Assembly: GCA_003290165.1 (NCBI GenBank)
Contig: QNQO01000226.1
Location: forward strand, 1 to 64,000
From: Berberis thunbergii
Lineage: Eukaryota > Streptophyta > Magnoliopsida > Ranunculales > Berberidaceae
Direction: 5' to 3'
DNA: 64,000 nucleotides
The position numbers and the translations under genes were made by a program. Each line of letters begins with the position of its first letter. Positions within the stretch are counted from its first letter, which is position 1. The notes below the pieces were generated by a model, which saw only the letters and a list, made by a program, of their open reading frames with translations, did not search any database and was not told the origin of the DNA. Shown here in pieces: positions 45,501 through 58,184 of the stretch.

Positions 45501-48500
45501 ATATCTGAATCCCTAAGACAAAAGAAGCTTCACAAAGATCTTTCATTTCAAATTTCTTTGATAGAAATCTCTTGGTTTCGTGCAACATGTCTATATTATT
45601 AGTGGCAAACAATATGTCAACATACAAAACCAAGAAGATATGTTTACTCCCACTGAGCTTATGATACACACAATTATCAACAACATTTGTCTCAAAACCA
45701 AATGAAACAATTACTTGATGAAATTTGTAGTACCATTGATGAGAAGCTTGTTTGAGCTCATAGATGGATTTTTTTAATCTGCAAACCATATTCTTTGGGT
45801 CTCCAGACACAGTTTTCTGGTTGCACCATATAAATTGTTTCATCAATGTCGCCATTGAGAAACGTTGTTTTAACATCCATCTTATGTAACTCAAGGTCAA
45901 AGTGCGGCAACAAGTGTCATGATTGTCCTAAATCAGTCTTTCTTTGACACCGGAGAAAGAGTCTCTTTATAGTCGATGCCTTCCTTTTAAGTGAAGCATT
46001 TAGCTACAAGACGAGCCTTATATCTTTCCACGTTACCTTTTGAGTCTCTCTTGGTTTTGAATATCCATTTACAACCAATAGGCTTTGTATTTTCAGATAA
46101 TGGGACAAGATCCCAAACTTGATTGTCTTGCATAGACTTGTACTCCTCATTCATAACATTTATCCACTTTTGAGAGTTAGAATCCTGCATGGCTTGATGG
46201 AAGTTGATTGGATCATTTTCCATCAATCCATCATTTTCCTCATGTTCTTGGAGAAAAACTATGTAATCATCCGGAATAGCATTTCTCCTTTCTCTCGTGG
46301 ATCTCCTTAATGGCATATGATCTTGAGGTTGTTGAGTTTGTTCTTCTGGAACATTTACTTCAATTTGAGCAGGGAATTTTCAACATTGTCCTGTTGAGAT
46401 TCTAGATCCGCTTCTTGATCAATGACGGGTATTGGAACATGTACATTGTCAAAAATAGTAGTAGGAGTCGAAATCGATTCCTCCTCAAAGACAATGTCCC
46501 TTACCTTATTTCTCCCCCCAAACTCGACATCTTCCAAAAATGTTGTTGTCCCCGTTTAAAAATGGACTAGATTGTTTAGGAATACCTTTACTTGTGATAG
46601 CAAATTTTTTGAGCTCATAAGGTTATATACATTTAAAGGTAACATATGTGGCTCAAGTGGAAGATTGTTGGAAAAATCCAATAATGTGGGCGCACATATA
46701 ATACAATGTGTATTGCTATCTTAAAGTGTAGTCCATCTAATATGTGATCTAATAGGGATGTTGGACTATAAGGTATTATTAAATAACATGGTTTAATTAA
46801 TAATGTAATTTCTAATTCAATGAGGGGCAGAATTGAAAATTCACAGCTCGTAAGTTATACGGTTATAACTTACGAGCATTATAAATTTGTGGTTGGTCCC
46901 CGGTTGAGCGTTGCGTGAAGAACATCGTCTTCTGTATCCTCTCAACAGAGACTCTAAGTAATACGCTTGAATCAATTGGAAGATCCGACTCATCACAATC
47001 AAGAAAAATCGCTATGGATCAAGGTGTGTTTTTGTTCTTTCTTTGTTTCAATTGAATCAACTAGAGTTTGATGTTATTTGGTTAAATCAACAATAGTAGT
47101 AGACATAGTAGCTGTGCAGAGAATAAATTAAATAAATAACATGTTCACATCATCATTCAAATTGCATAAACTTTAAATTCATACAATAGTTAAAAAAAAC
47201 CATATCAAGATACCTAGCACAACATTGTTATTAGTCTTTGGACAAAATATCAATTTGTAAGTGGTACTCTTCTTACATAGTGTATGAATACTGACAACGA
47301 AACCGACCTAATATTATACCTTTCTTTGGACTGACATAATAAAAGCATGGTAAATCAAACCGTATCACATATTCAAAACTATGGATTATGCAGTCAAAAC
47401 AATATTCCTTTGGCCGATTGTTTCACATGGATTTAGCATGCTCACTTATTTAAAATTAACCAATTTTCTTAATAGTGGTTTGCTTTGGCAACCTATTAGT
47501 TAAATTGTATAAATTTTAAATAAGGAACACAATAATGATACATCAAACCAAAATTATAATCTATTTATAAATTTGGAGTATTAACCAAATTATCACCTTA
47601 ATACAATTAAAACATGGGTTTAAATAAAATGTAGCCAAAAAAAAAAAAACTAAATAGGTCCCAATAAAACAGAATAAAGCCCATGATTCATCAGACCCCA
47701 ATTATTTAGATTATGTGAGCCCAAACCAAGACCCATTAGGTCCAAATGATCCAACAGGTTCAGCAAGACCCAAGTTACTACCAACAGGCTCAATGCTTAA
47801 AAAAAATCTCAATAGTTACTTATTATGGGTCAAAACATGGGTCAACAGATAATCTATCAATTTCAAGTCCGAGAGAATTGCTACCAATTTAATTCCATAT
47901 CAAACAGTGCATGTTCTTTCTCCTTCTATCACTTAAAAGTTTCCAACTTCTGAATAGTCAATAGGATGGACGGCTACTAACATGTATTTACACAATAACT
48001 AACATGGTGACAAAAGATGCGTCTAAAGTCTGCAGGAATTAGACAGAATCGTTTATGACGATGAATCTATTCAATTTAACGTGTAACGGTGAACATGACG
48101 ACAAATCTATAAACATATTAAACACAATCTCTTAATCACTTGATTTGTCAACATGAATCAAAATAATTTCCTCTTTATAATTTCACATGGAATCGGCAGG
48201 AGTGGCTCTGATACCAATTATTGATTTAACCAAATAACATCAAACTCTAGTTGATTAAATTGAAACAAAGAAAGAACATAAACGTACCTTGATCCATAGC
48301 GATTTCTTTTTATTGTGATGAGTTGGATCTTCCGATTGATTCAAGCGTATTACATATAATCTCTGTTGAGAGCATACAAAAGACGATGCTCTTCATACAA
48401 CGCTCAACCGGGGACCAACCACAAATTTATAACGCTAGTAAATTATAACCGTATAACTTACGGGCTGTGAATTTCCAATTCTGCCCCTCATTGAATTAGA

Positions 48501-51500
48501 AATTATATCCTTAATTACACCATGTTATTTAATAATACCTTATAGTCCAACACCCCTATTAGATCACATATTAGATGGACTACACTTTAAGATAGCAATA
48601 CACATTGTATTACATATGTATACCCACATTATTGGATTTTTCCAACAGGTCATACTTGTATCCTATCCAGGCATCATAACTTATTTTGATTCAGTTGTGG
48701 ACACTGGAAAGAACATGTCAGTGTCTCCAAAATATCTGCTACCCAAAATGGGATACACTAACCTTGGTGAAAAATTATCCTCTCGAGTATCAGATGTAAT
48801 AAATCTCCTATTCCCTTTGCCAATGTGCATCTAATAGAATGGAATGGATAACTAGGGATAATATTTAAGTGGTCAATAAGAAAATATCATTCCTTAATCC
48901 TGAGATTGTTATTTTTATTTGTTTTGTCCTCTTGATTTCTTAAGTTGATTTATGTTTCAGGCAACCAAGACTTGGAATGATTCAACATTGAGCAAGATTG
49001 TACAGTTGACTGAAGAAGCGCACCTAAATAAGCCAAAGCTACAACGGTGGCTAGATGAATTTGGTGAGCAGTACAGCAAAGTTGTGGTAGTCCTATCTCT
49101 TGCAGTTGCTCTCCTTGGACCATTTCTTTTCAAGTGGCCCTTCATTAGCACATCAGGTACATTATAGACTTTTTTGGATATAATTAATTATTAGTCAACA
49201 ATATATTATTTTCAAGTAGTTGCTTCATACTGGTAACTTTCACGGATTTCAATCTGACTACTTTAATGAAGCAAACTGGCGTAGTGGCATGTAGGGATGA
49301 AATAATGTTTGAGAAAATGTAGGAATAATAGTTCATTTCCTACTAGTTTCCCTAGTCTTTGTCTTCAATTTACTTTTAGTTTTCCCCTCAGGGCAATACA
49401 TAAATGACAATGAAGTCGGCAAAGAATTAGGTAAAGATATTTATTTTATATAAACATGATAGGAAATCCGTAGATATTACCTAACTGCAATGAGTATGCA
49501 TGTAACTTCTCACTTGGGCCAATAAGCTAGTGCATTAAGTGTGAATCGCTTAAGGCACAAGATAGCATGTCGAAGTCATGCTAACATGTGTTGGAGGCAT
49601 GTGAACGGCATGTTAGCATGTGTTGAAGGTACATGGCAAAGCATGCCAAAATCATTTTACAAGGAAGCATGGACTCTTCGAAAAACTTATCGTATCCGTG
49701 TCCGACACATACCCGACGCCGACACTCGCTTTACTCGCCTTTGGCGTGCGCCGGACACGCGGTCAATGTGTCGGCAGGTGGATACATAGTCAATGTGGTC
49801 AACGTGTCGAACACCATCCGATACACCCGGAACTTGGTCAGAACATAGTCAAGACTCGGCAATCAACTTTGTTTTATTTTTTTACTTTTAGATGGGTGCA
49901 AATAACCACCTAGTTTAACGGTTGTTGATCCATCTGAAGTAATTCTTTCAGTTGCAATGTAAGACAAATGGTGGAAAAAATCTCTAAAGCATAAAGGTCG
50001 TCTGTGCTTCTTCTTCTCTCATTTGCTTCTTCTCTCATCTACTTCATCTTTAGTATACTTTGTTTTTCTTGCAACAAGAGTGTCATCTTCTTACACTCGA
50101 GGAAGACACATTATTAGATTATTATATATCTTTATATTACTTATAAAAAAATAGTATGACGTGGCGACGTGTTTTCGAGTCTTAGTTTTTGGAAAATCGT
50201 TGAGTCGGCGTGTTGTATTCGTGTCCGATATGACGCACATGTCCGTGTCCATGCATCCTTGGCATTTTAACATTAGTTAGGGAAGCATGGTTGGAAAAAG
50301 AGAGGCAGAAAGCAATACAATTGTGTATAGAAGTAGATAGGTGTACATGCCAAGGAGATATGAACTTTTGAATTGTCCTAACTCTCAATATATTTGGATT
50401 TTGATTCAATTGCATTTCTGAAATCATTTGCTAAAATCTTTAAAGGCATGCACACGTTTTCTTGTGTGAATAATGCACGGAACGAACAAATGTTAAAATT
50501 TGATGACGTTGTGGATTAATGGTGAGTGTCATAGGCAACTTATAGTTTATCTTATACAAAGAATAGGACAACACTGGCAACCTATAATGCTTGATATTTT
50601 TTCAAGCTTGTTAAATAATCTTTTTTTAAATGCTTTTTTTTTATATTTTACTTTTAAGGCGGGGGCATGATTGTAGATGTAAATTTGATAAACATTATTT
50701 GATTTTGTTTAATGAACTCGCGTCTTCAAATTTTGTATTGCCTGGACATTTAATCTATTTTTCAATTATATTTTACCTTTTCTCACGTGTTTTTACGTTA
50801 AGTAAAACTTTCTAATGCAAGAACTTCAAAGTTCTTATGATTGACATTACAAGTGAAACTAGTGTTTAATTCTTGGCTTAAATAAAATCTCCTTGAGTAA
50901 TCATTTCAGGACTTTTGTACTTTTATTTCATGAGAGATGTCACGAGTTCTTGCACAAAAAAAAAAAAAACAACGTTATGAGTGGATTTTGTGGTTTGTTG
51001 GTATATCCTATATTTGTGTATCTTCATTTTCTTTAGTAATTTCTATCAGTGCAATCTCTAAGCTTTTTTACTAAATATTTCTCTTGAATTTCTCCGTCAA
51101 TATGTAGTAATTTCTATTCACTGCAATCTTTAAGCTTTTTTAGAAAATATCTCTCTTGATTCCTCCTTCAGTATCTTGAGCACTTTTTCTTATTTTCGTG
51201 CTGGTGACTTGTAGTTTGCAGAGGATCTGTTTACCGTGCTTTGGGACTTATGGTGGCGGCATCACCATGTGCACTGGCTGTAGCTCCTCTTGCATACGCT
51301 ACTGCAATCAGTGCCTGTGCAAGTAAGGTATTGTTTTTTTAGCCGGTAAAGCCCGATTCGATACTTGGATTCATTGGGAGGTACCATGGACCACTATAAT
51401 TAATTGTAACTTGTTAGTTTCATGTGTACCAAGTATACTGCGGTCAAGAATGGTGACTTTGATGGTATTAACTATTAAGTTGTTATCGTGCATACCATTT

Positions 51501-54500
51501 GAATCGCCATGGTAAGTTTAGGAAAACATTACGGTAATTCTGGTTTTAAGGGTATAAATTACTGTAACAAAAATTAGAAGTTAACTTGTTGAACTTTATA
51601 AGATCTGACTCACCCTCTGCTTGCTAGTGTGGAGGTTCTTTGCTACCCTGACTTCTAGTGTGATTGAAGTGTCTTTGTCTTCACAGGGAATATTGCTGAA
51701 GGGTGGGCATGTATTAGATGCTCTGGCATCCTGCCAAACAATTGCATTTGATAAAACAGGGACATTGACATCTGGGGAGCTTATGTGCAAAGCAATTGAG
51801 CCTATTCATGGTCACCGAGTACGTGTGGATAAAAAAGTTGTTTCCTGTTGTATCCCTAGTTGTGAAAAGCAAGCTCTAGCAGTAGCTGCTGCAATGGAAA
51901 AAGGGACTACTCACCCTATTGGAAGGTTTTCTTTTGTCATTTGCAAGATTTTAAGAGCTAAATTTTCCTTTTCAGTTCTGGTACAGATGTAGTATCCCCC
52001 TTGTTATGTATTTGTCATGAATTCTTGAACCTGCATTTACCCCAATGTCTTATCAACTTCTTTTATTTTAATTGGATGGACTATTCTTCTTGATGGTTAT
52101 TCTTGTATCCAGTACAATATGTGACTTAACTTTCTCTTTGTTCCCTTTGTATGTCCCCATTGCATTCAAGGTCTGGACGAACTGGTTCATAATAGCTCTA
52201 ACACCTGCAAAATATCATGAGAGATCAATTTCCAGAGCAACCTATACCTGTTTATTCTGATGCATCAAACTAATTTTACCTCCAGCCTGTTTAGTTTTAG
52301 CTATTATTGACTGTGACATTTTCTGATGTCAGCCATAACATCTGTTTTCTGTTCAAGTGATATGAACCATCTCTGTACCACTTTTTTTAATTAATGAAAG
52401 TATTATTCTTATAAAATTTGTTTACCAAGATTGTCCCTTTGTTGGCATTTGGTAAATTCAAACCTTGACTTGCAAATGTTCACATGCATCAAGAAGTTTG
52501 TTGACCTTAGAAAAGTTATTGTTTAATATAACGTTTTTTCATTATGCTGTACATGTTTTGCACATTCATTTTTGATAGTATAAAAACTTCCATTTTACTT
52601 GTTGCAGAGCTGTTGTTGACCATAGTTTAGGGAAAGACCTTCCTTCCGTTTCTGTTGAAAGTTTTGAGAGCTTGCCTGGTAGAGGTCTTTTTGCAACACT
52701 GTCTAGCATCGAGGTAGGTAATTCGCATCAGCATCCAAATTCAAGTTTTTTATATGTAAATTTCACCTATATTAATTTTTTTTTCCTTGAAGAAATTCTT
52801 GCAGTGTTTTTGAAGATCTGGTTAAGTATATGTTTATTCTTTGTAGCTTCATTGCGCGTTGCTTGTTTCCTTTACAAATTAAAACATTTCAAGTGGCATA
52901 TTGTTGTGCCTTCTGATGTCCATGTGGAACCTGTCGTTGTGTCATCTGTTGTTAAAGTATATGTTCCTTATACCCTCAAAAGTGAATCTCCCAACCATAT
53001 GATTACATTTTTAGTCACAAACCAAAGTGTACCCACCACACTAGGAAATCATGTATGAGGTTGGGTTGGGGGGGGGGGGGGGGGGTGTATGGATAGTGGA
53101 TGTACATATATGTTTACTTGACTGTTGGCAAGTCTAGAATGTTGATACACTTCAACCATAACTGGAAAACAATGGGCAAGTGATAAACCCAGGGTTGAAA
53201 GAAAACAAGCAACTGTATTCGTAGCCCCATCCCATAAAAAAGTTTAGGAACACAAGTTATAAGGAAGGAATCAGTCAATGTCGAACTTGGAAACAGTAAT
53301 CTCTGGATATAGCATCTGAAATACGAGATATTGGAATGATTTAATTTTGTTTATTTACTCTCTGCACCTCTTCTCATTAAGAAGCTAGTATATGTAAACC
53401 ACAAACTCTGTGACCCTAGGCATATCTAGTTACAGGGTTTGAATTGAGTTTGCTTATGGCTTACTCCAACATGATGTTGTTGTTTTCTTGACTCTCAATA
53501 TTTTATACTTGCTCCAATTTGATAACTTTTGTTGACGTACTAAAGTGATACTGCATCCATTCTTGTTGTGTAGTCAGGAATTGGGAACAGTGAACTTTTG
53601 ACGGCATCACTTGGTTCTGTCGAGTACATTGCTTCACTTTGTAATTCTGAGGACGAGTCAAAGAAGATAAAGGCAGCTATTAGCATGTCTGCTCACGGAA
53701 GTGATTTTGTTCATGCAGCTCTATCGGTGAACAAAAAGGTAGAATGTGCATTTAGATATATGTTCACGGGTTACTTGTATTTATTATTTAGCTATCCTCC
53801 AGACACGTTTTTTCTCATCTTTTGAACTGCATCATCTTTTTCTTCCTCTACCACGTTTTCTTTTTCATCTCTCTTCTTATACCACCTTCTTCACCTTCAT
53901 TCTGTATTAAATGAAACAATGTAATGACTAACAAATTACAAAATAAATCATACAAATGATTATGGTTTTGCCTCAACTTCATTGCGACTCTGCCGTGACT
54001 CCCAGGGTTCCTGACATAACTGTCAGCGCTTCATGCCGCTTTGCGTCCTAGACAACATAGATACCCGAGCAATAGTTGAATGTTCTAGATTAGAAGTGAT
54101 GCTGGGTGCTTTCTGTGTTTAGCATTTAATCCATTTTTAGGGCTATATTTTATAGTCAGAATGTCAGATGATCTTTTTTATCTTGCACTAATAGGATGAT
54201 GTTTTACTTTTTTGAGACTGGCTGGGTGTCCATTCTCTTCGTTTGTTCTTCTTGGTTTAGGCTATCTCAGCCTCCATTGTAAATAGCTTCTTATTCATTA
54301 TTGTTATCTTTCTTAGCCAACCCAAAAAAAAAAATCTGGTGCATGTGATACTTAAACTACATCATTTAATACATTAAACATTGATTAAAAAAAACTAAAA
54401 TTCATTTGATCTTTTTTTTTTCCTTAGACCAAGAAATAAACATCAAGATAACCTACCATGCTCAATCAACCACACTTTACTTTGTGCAGGTAACACTATT

Positions 54501-57500
54501 TCACTTCGAGGATAAGCCTCGACCTGGTGTTGTGGATGTCATAGCTGCACTGAAAAATCAAGCAAAGTTCCGTGTAATGATGTTAACTGGTGACCATGAA
54601 TCAAGTGCTTGGAGAGTCGCTAGTGCTGTCAGCATTAATGAAGTATACAGCAGTCTAAAGCCCGAGGATAAGCTCCATCAAGTGAAAAATATCTCAAGAG
54701 ATACAGGTAAGATTGCCATCGTTGGAAGTAATCTCATCATTGAGTATTCTAGTTTTGTTCAAATTGTTGTTGAATTCTCAGTTCTCCTATGTGCAATCTT
54801 CTTCTGTCATTGCTGCAAGTATCTATGTAGACGACATAATTTTCATTGACCAAAGAATTTTCATTTTGATAGCCCAAACCCTTCAAAAGAGTTGATAACC
54901 AGTTTAAGAGACTACAAACTAGGGGTGGGCACGGGACGGGATGGGACGAGATTGACCTCATCCATATCCCATCTCATTTGTTCGGGATCAGGATGGGACG
55001 GGATAGACCCCATCCCGACCTCGTCCCATCTCAAACGGGTTGGGAACGTGACGAGATGAACATGTACTAAATTTTGGATTGAAAATTTAACATGCAACAT
55101 TGAAAATTTTGAATTTACCAAACACACAACTCTAAGAACAACTATATAACTTTGAGCCATTGATTATTATTTCCCTATTTCATTAGCTTTTACTCCTTTT
55201 TTTTAAGAACTACTATCGAAGATAACCATTTTTTTACACTGCTAATGAAAATGATCAATGGGTTTGTCATTTAAAAACTACGAGGAACACACATTGTTGT
55301 TGTCAAGAGTTAGGAAGAGGAAAAAAAAGAAGGGAGAGGGTCTGAGTTAGATTCATTATTTAGGTGAGTCGCATGGAAGCTTGTGAGAATAAAATAGTCA
55401 TGTCAATAAGTAAAACAACAAATAAAAATCATATAAACAAATAGCTTCATACTACATATTTCATATTAAATATTAAAAAAAAGGTTCGGGATGGGACGGA
55501 ATTGGGATGAGATTGATTAATCCCAATAGGACCCGAAAAAATTGGGACGGGATCAGGATCGCGGGATGGGATGACCACCCCTACTCCTTATGCTTCCTTT
55601 CCCCTTGTGTACCCTTATTTCAGGTGTCATTCCCCACTACAACCATCAAAATATCATTAGAATAAATTCATATAACGATAAGTATGTGTAATTTGTTCCA
55701 AATGATTGTACAAAAAAGAAATTATTTCAACTTTTTAATCGCATAAATGATGAAGAAATATTTTTAGGGTGAGTTTGATTTTGGAGTGACATTTTTTATT
55801 TTGCTCTTCTTCTTAATTATTCTTGTATTGAAGAGTGGAATCATGAAATCAACATTAAAAAATATATATATAGATGCTGTATGACCTGAATATAGTTAAA
55901 TAGTGATGTATCAACACACAATCGGGAACGTATATCCAAGATTTTTCAGCGTGAAACATCTTCGTAAATATTCAAGAAACTTGTAATAGGGAGTACAAAC
56001 ACTAGAACCATTCAAAACATAAACAAGGGAATACTTCTCCCTGAAAATAATAGTGTTTCACCCAAAATTATTTCTCTTTTCAAGGTAGTCCTTTGAAACT
56101 CTTCAACAAACAGAATGAAAACAAATGACCTTTGGTAGATGACACTTTTCATTGTGAACTTCTATTTTGTTGTAGTGATTTTCAAGAAGACCAAAACTTG
56201 ATTTGACATTGGTTGAGGACTTAGGCAAGCAGTATCACTATTCATACATTTATGGTTTTTATTTTTATTTTTAAGATACTTTCATTAAACAGTGAGCATG
56301 GTGTTAATGCCGGCGAGGAAAAGGAAACGTTGCTTGCTCTTCCTTTTCCCTGCTCTTATTTTTACAATATTCATTTATTACCCTTCTTAGAGCAACCACG
56401 ATCATTGTCTTAAAATTTTACATTTTGGATTTCGAAACAAGAATCTCAGTCATGTGCGTGAAGTTTCCTGCTTCGTAAAAAGCACGAGTATTTTAGACGA
56501 TGAATGACTCAAAATCGCAAAACCCCACAAAATTGCACATGTATAGGAGTTTTACTAAATGAGGACCATACTTGTCCCTCACATCTTTGGTCATTATTAA
56601 GGTTTTCAAAATTAGAAAAACGTCATTTGATTGAAACTGAGTGTAGCACTTTTGATTTCCATATTTTTAGTTTTTAAAATAAGTGTGAATCTCTTAGATT
56701 GCATCCATCAAGGTACTGTAAAAATGAGATTTTGATATCTTGGTGAATCAACAATCATTCCATGGTTAACTAAACTGAGCAAGCTCTGTACACTTTTACA
56801 GGGGGAGGTTTGATAATGGTAGGTGATGGTATCAATGATGCACCAGCCCTGGCTGCTGCTACTGTTGGGATTGTGCTTGCACAACGTGCTAGTGCAACTG
56901 CTATAGCAGTGGCAGATGTGCTTTTGTTGCAGGACAATATCTCTTGTGTACCATTTTGTATTGCTAAAGCTCGCCAAACAACTTCTTTGGTATTTATTAA
57001 TAAACAATAAACATAGTTTCTCATCGTGGTTTCTCCTTGAGTTAACAATAAACATATGCATGTATTTGCAGGTTAAGCAGAGTGTGGCACTTGCACTTTC
57101 ATGCATAATTTTTGCTGCTCTTCCATCAGTCTTGGGTTTTCTGCCCCTATGGTTGACGGTATGCTCCTTTTGCACTTTTCTTCCGTTTATTGCTATAATA
57201 GTCCTCTTGGTGGGGATGAATTATTAACACTTGTAAAGGAGCTGGGTGAAAGAGTTGGGAGTTTTTGGACGAAGTGTCTTTGACCTCTCCTCCATTTAAA
57301 CCACCATATCTATTGTTCCAAGAGTTTGAGCTCAGCAGATTGTAGCATCAAGCTGTTTCTAACTAATGTGATTTGTTCAATTTATAGGTTCTTCTGCATG
57401 AAGGAGGTACGCTCCTGGTTTGTCTAAATTCCATTCGTGCTCTAAATAACCCGTCATGGTCTTGGTGGGAAGATCTCCAACGAGTGCTTGATGGATTGAA

Positions 57501-57573
57501 GTCTTCTGTAGTTATGTGGATGAACAAAACTCCACCTTCAAGCACCATCCAGACGGCATCAGCATCACTGTAA
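39584..57573 (+). CDS. HMA1: HMA1, plastid-envelope P1B-type heavy-metal ATPase, 13 exons
   Basis: Exons: 39584-40147, 41204-41354, 41439-41623, 43407-43553, 48961-49156, 51215-51327, 51687-51925, 52608-52713, 53574-53738, 54490-54706, 56802-56989, 57072-57158, 57388-57573. All junctions are GT-AG and phases agree, giving 847 residues (family about 820). Residues 1-60 look like a chloroplast transit peptide; about 65-115 is a His/Asp-rich metal-binding tail typical of HMA1. Then come transmembrane segments, 'HLTGEA' (TGEA 321-324, phosphatase loop), S431-P432-C433 in the metal-binding helix (HMA1 has SPC instead of CPC), the phosphorylated Asp 474 in DKTGT, H528-P529 in 'TTHPIG' of the nucleotide domain, 'MLTGD' near 657 and 'GDGIND' 702-707. 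In Arabidopsis it moves Cu, Zn or Ca across the plastid envelope. ATG 39584 gives the expected N-terminus; no in-frame ATG precedes it. Introns 4, 5 and 10 hold transposons, yet no exon is damaged. Confidence 0.96.
39800..39925 (+). repeat. Tandem duplication encoding the HMA1 His-rich tail
   Basis: A ~57-bp unit starting 'catgaacacgaccacgacc' (near 39809) is repeated from about 39864 as 'catgaacatgatcacgacc'. It encodes H-E-H-D-H-D-x-G-H-Q followed by His runs. A shorter echo (ggcaccaccaccat) closes it. Confidence 0.85.
40148..41203 (+). other. HMA1 intron 1
   Basis: About 1.06 kb, AT-rich. The only recognisable content is the tRNA-Leu-like fragment at 40919-40965. Confidence 0.8.
40919..40965 (-). 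pseudogene. tRNA-Leu-like 3' half
   Basis: The minus strand reads a variable region, then gtgggttcaaatcccac (T-arm with the standard TTCAAAT loop) and ttctgcca, like nuclear tRNA-Leu(CAA), including 'tggtcctctaatgag' before the T-arm. The 5' half (acceptor, D-arm, anticodon stem) is not recognisable, so it is a fragment, perhaps retro-inserted, within HMA1 intron 1. Confidence 0.6.
41624..43406 (+). other. HMA1 intron 3; no element recognised
   Basis: About 1.8 kb, AT-rich, with a poly-T run near 43038-43049. No bounded transposon or RNA gene seen. Confidence 0.6.
43783..43821 (+). repeat. Two-copy 22-bp tandem repeat next to the copia LTR
   Basis: gtagacttaagatgatc occurs at 43783-43799 and 43805-43821, with 'ttatgta'-like spacing, just outside the truncated LTR edge. 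Confidence 0.9.
43841..44238 (-). repeat. 3' LTR (minus), end-truncated
   Basis: Minus strand starts TGTTGGAAAAATTC and shares 'cggttataacttacgagc' and 'ggttggtccccggttgagc' with the two other LTRs. It breaks off after gaatcaac. Confidence 0.9.
44590..46555 (-). pseudogene. Ty1/copia RT and RNase H remnants
   Basis: Minus-strand fragments in order: a hinge 'PLRRSTRERR' and 'GCKWIFKTKRDSKGNVERYK' (45987-46316), RT with 'LKQASHQWYYKF' and 'VLYVDILFATN' (45436-45900; the family motif is YVDD, here YVDI, so a catalytic aspartate is lost), and RNase H 'LYCDNKSAVLYANN' with 'HIDIKFLVVKERV' and 'MIADPLTKGLPP' (44621-44893). Frameshifts separate all three, and about 500 bp between RT and RNase H is heavily decayed. 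Confidence 0.9.
46565..47092 (+). repeat. Plus-oriented LTR (46666-47092) with attached internal end and PPT
   Basis: 46565-46665 mirrors 44239-44340 (internal 3' end and polypurine tract), followed by a 427-bp LTR from TGTTGGAAAA to AAATCAACA. It is opposite to the two flanking LTRs, so it came from a second insertion or an inversion. Confidence 0.88.
48204..48216 (-). other. Copia primer-binding site (initiator tRNA-Met)
   Basis: The minus strand reads TGGTATCAGAGCC two bases inside the 5' LTR, the standard plant copia site complementary to initiator tRNA-Met. Confidence 0.9.
48219..48647 (-). repeat. 5' LTR (minus), 429 bp
   Basis: Minus strand from TGTTGGAAAAATCC (48647) to AATCAATA (48219). 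Next to the primer-binding site and nearly identical to the plus LTR at 46666-47092. Confidence 0.9.
49661..50262. mobile_element. MITE-like inverted-repeat element in HMA1 intron 5
   Basis: Ends aaggaagcatggac and (reversed) ccaaggatgcatggac, with 'gtatccgtgtccgacac' and 'cgtgtccgatatgac' motifs at both sides and a GC content above the surrounding intron. The flanks cattttac (left) and cattttaac (right) may be a decayed target duplication. Superfamily not decided. Confidence 0.6.
53068..53085 (+). repeat. Run of 18 consecutive G in HMA1 intron 8
   Basis: The tract follows 'gaggttggg' and a TT. It is a homopolymer of unusual length for plant DNA and could fold as a G-quadruplex in DNA or pre-mRNA; length may be affected by assembly error. 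Confidence 0.85.
54920..55583. mobile_element. hAT-like MITE in HMA1 intron 10
   Basis: Left end taggggtgggcacggga, right end (reversed) taggggtggtcatccca, and repeated 'gggatgggacgg' motifs near both ends. This matches the 'TAGGGGTGGGCA' ends common in plants. Flanking 8-mers (ctacaaac, ctccttat) do not match, so the target duplication is lost. Confidence 0.75.
55584..56801 (+). other. Rest of HMA1 intron 10; nothing recognised
   Basis: AT-rich intron sequence ending at the acceptor before exon 11. No bounded element seen. Confidence 0.6.
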
Positions 57574-58184
57574 CGAAAGGCATCAGCATCACCTTCAATA
57601 TATACCTTCTATCACTCAGCCCTGTTGACACCTAACTTGTTTATTTCCTATGGGTAATAATTAGTTCAAATTGGTAGAATAGTTGATAAAATGGATCGTT
57701 CTTTTTGAACTCTCACTAACTGTAAATTTCTAGAAAAGGAAATGTCCAGCTTGAATGAATTGATTTGTTTGAAAAACAGTTTCATCTCTCTGTCTATCAT
57801 GATGTTAAGTCTTTATGTTTTGACTCTTTAAGGGACCACAACTTCATGTAACAAGAGATATTATGGAATGTGAGTAGTTTGTTGGACCTAACAAACAGTT
57901 GTATCGAATTGGCAACGAGGAACGGGGAATTCATTTCAAGCCTCTTGTCGTTTTCTATATTTGGTTTCCAAATTAAACATTGTCATGTTCCGTTCCGTTC
58001 CTCCCATGGTTTCTGAATGTTCAATCTCTTCGATAGGGTGTTGACTGGACAAAGTTTTCCAGGGAAAGTAAACAGTGTATGGTCCAAACAAATCTCAGAG
58101 GAATTGTTAATATGTTTTGACTAACTGTTAAAGCATCTTCAATCATCCCTTAAAATAGCTTTAGAGGTTTTATAGAGAAAATTC
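57574..58184. other. HMA1 3' UTR and flank
   Basis: No gene seen. The HMA1 3' UTR probably occupies the first 200-250 bp; no canonical AATAAA is evident. Confidence 0.5.

Larger units (their letters stand above)
43841..48647 (-). mobile_element. Rearranged Ty1/copia element in HMA1 intron 4
   Basis: Minus orientation: 5' LTR 48219-48647, primer-binding site 48204-48216, leader to about 47093, pol remnants 44590-46555, polypurine tract aagtgggaga just before the 3' LTR at 43841-44238. A plus-oriented piece (46565-47092) with its own polypurine tract and a complete LTR of the same family lies in the middle, so the element is composite. gag and most of integrase are missing. The lower LTR lacks about 33 terminal bases, so no target duplication can be defined. 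Confidence 0.88.

Noticed and set aside
49541..49913. Overlapping plus-strand frames in HMA1 intron 5
   Set aside because: They follow GC-rich MITE repeats (cgtgtccgacac) in three frames; no protein signal.
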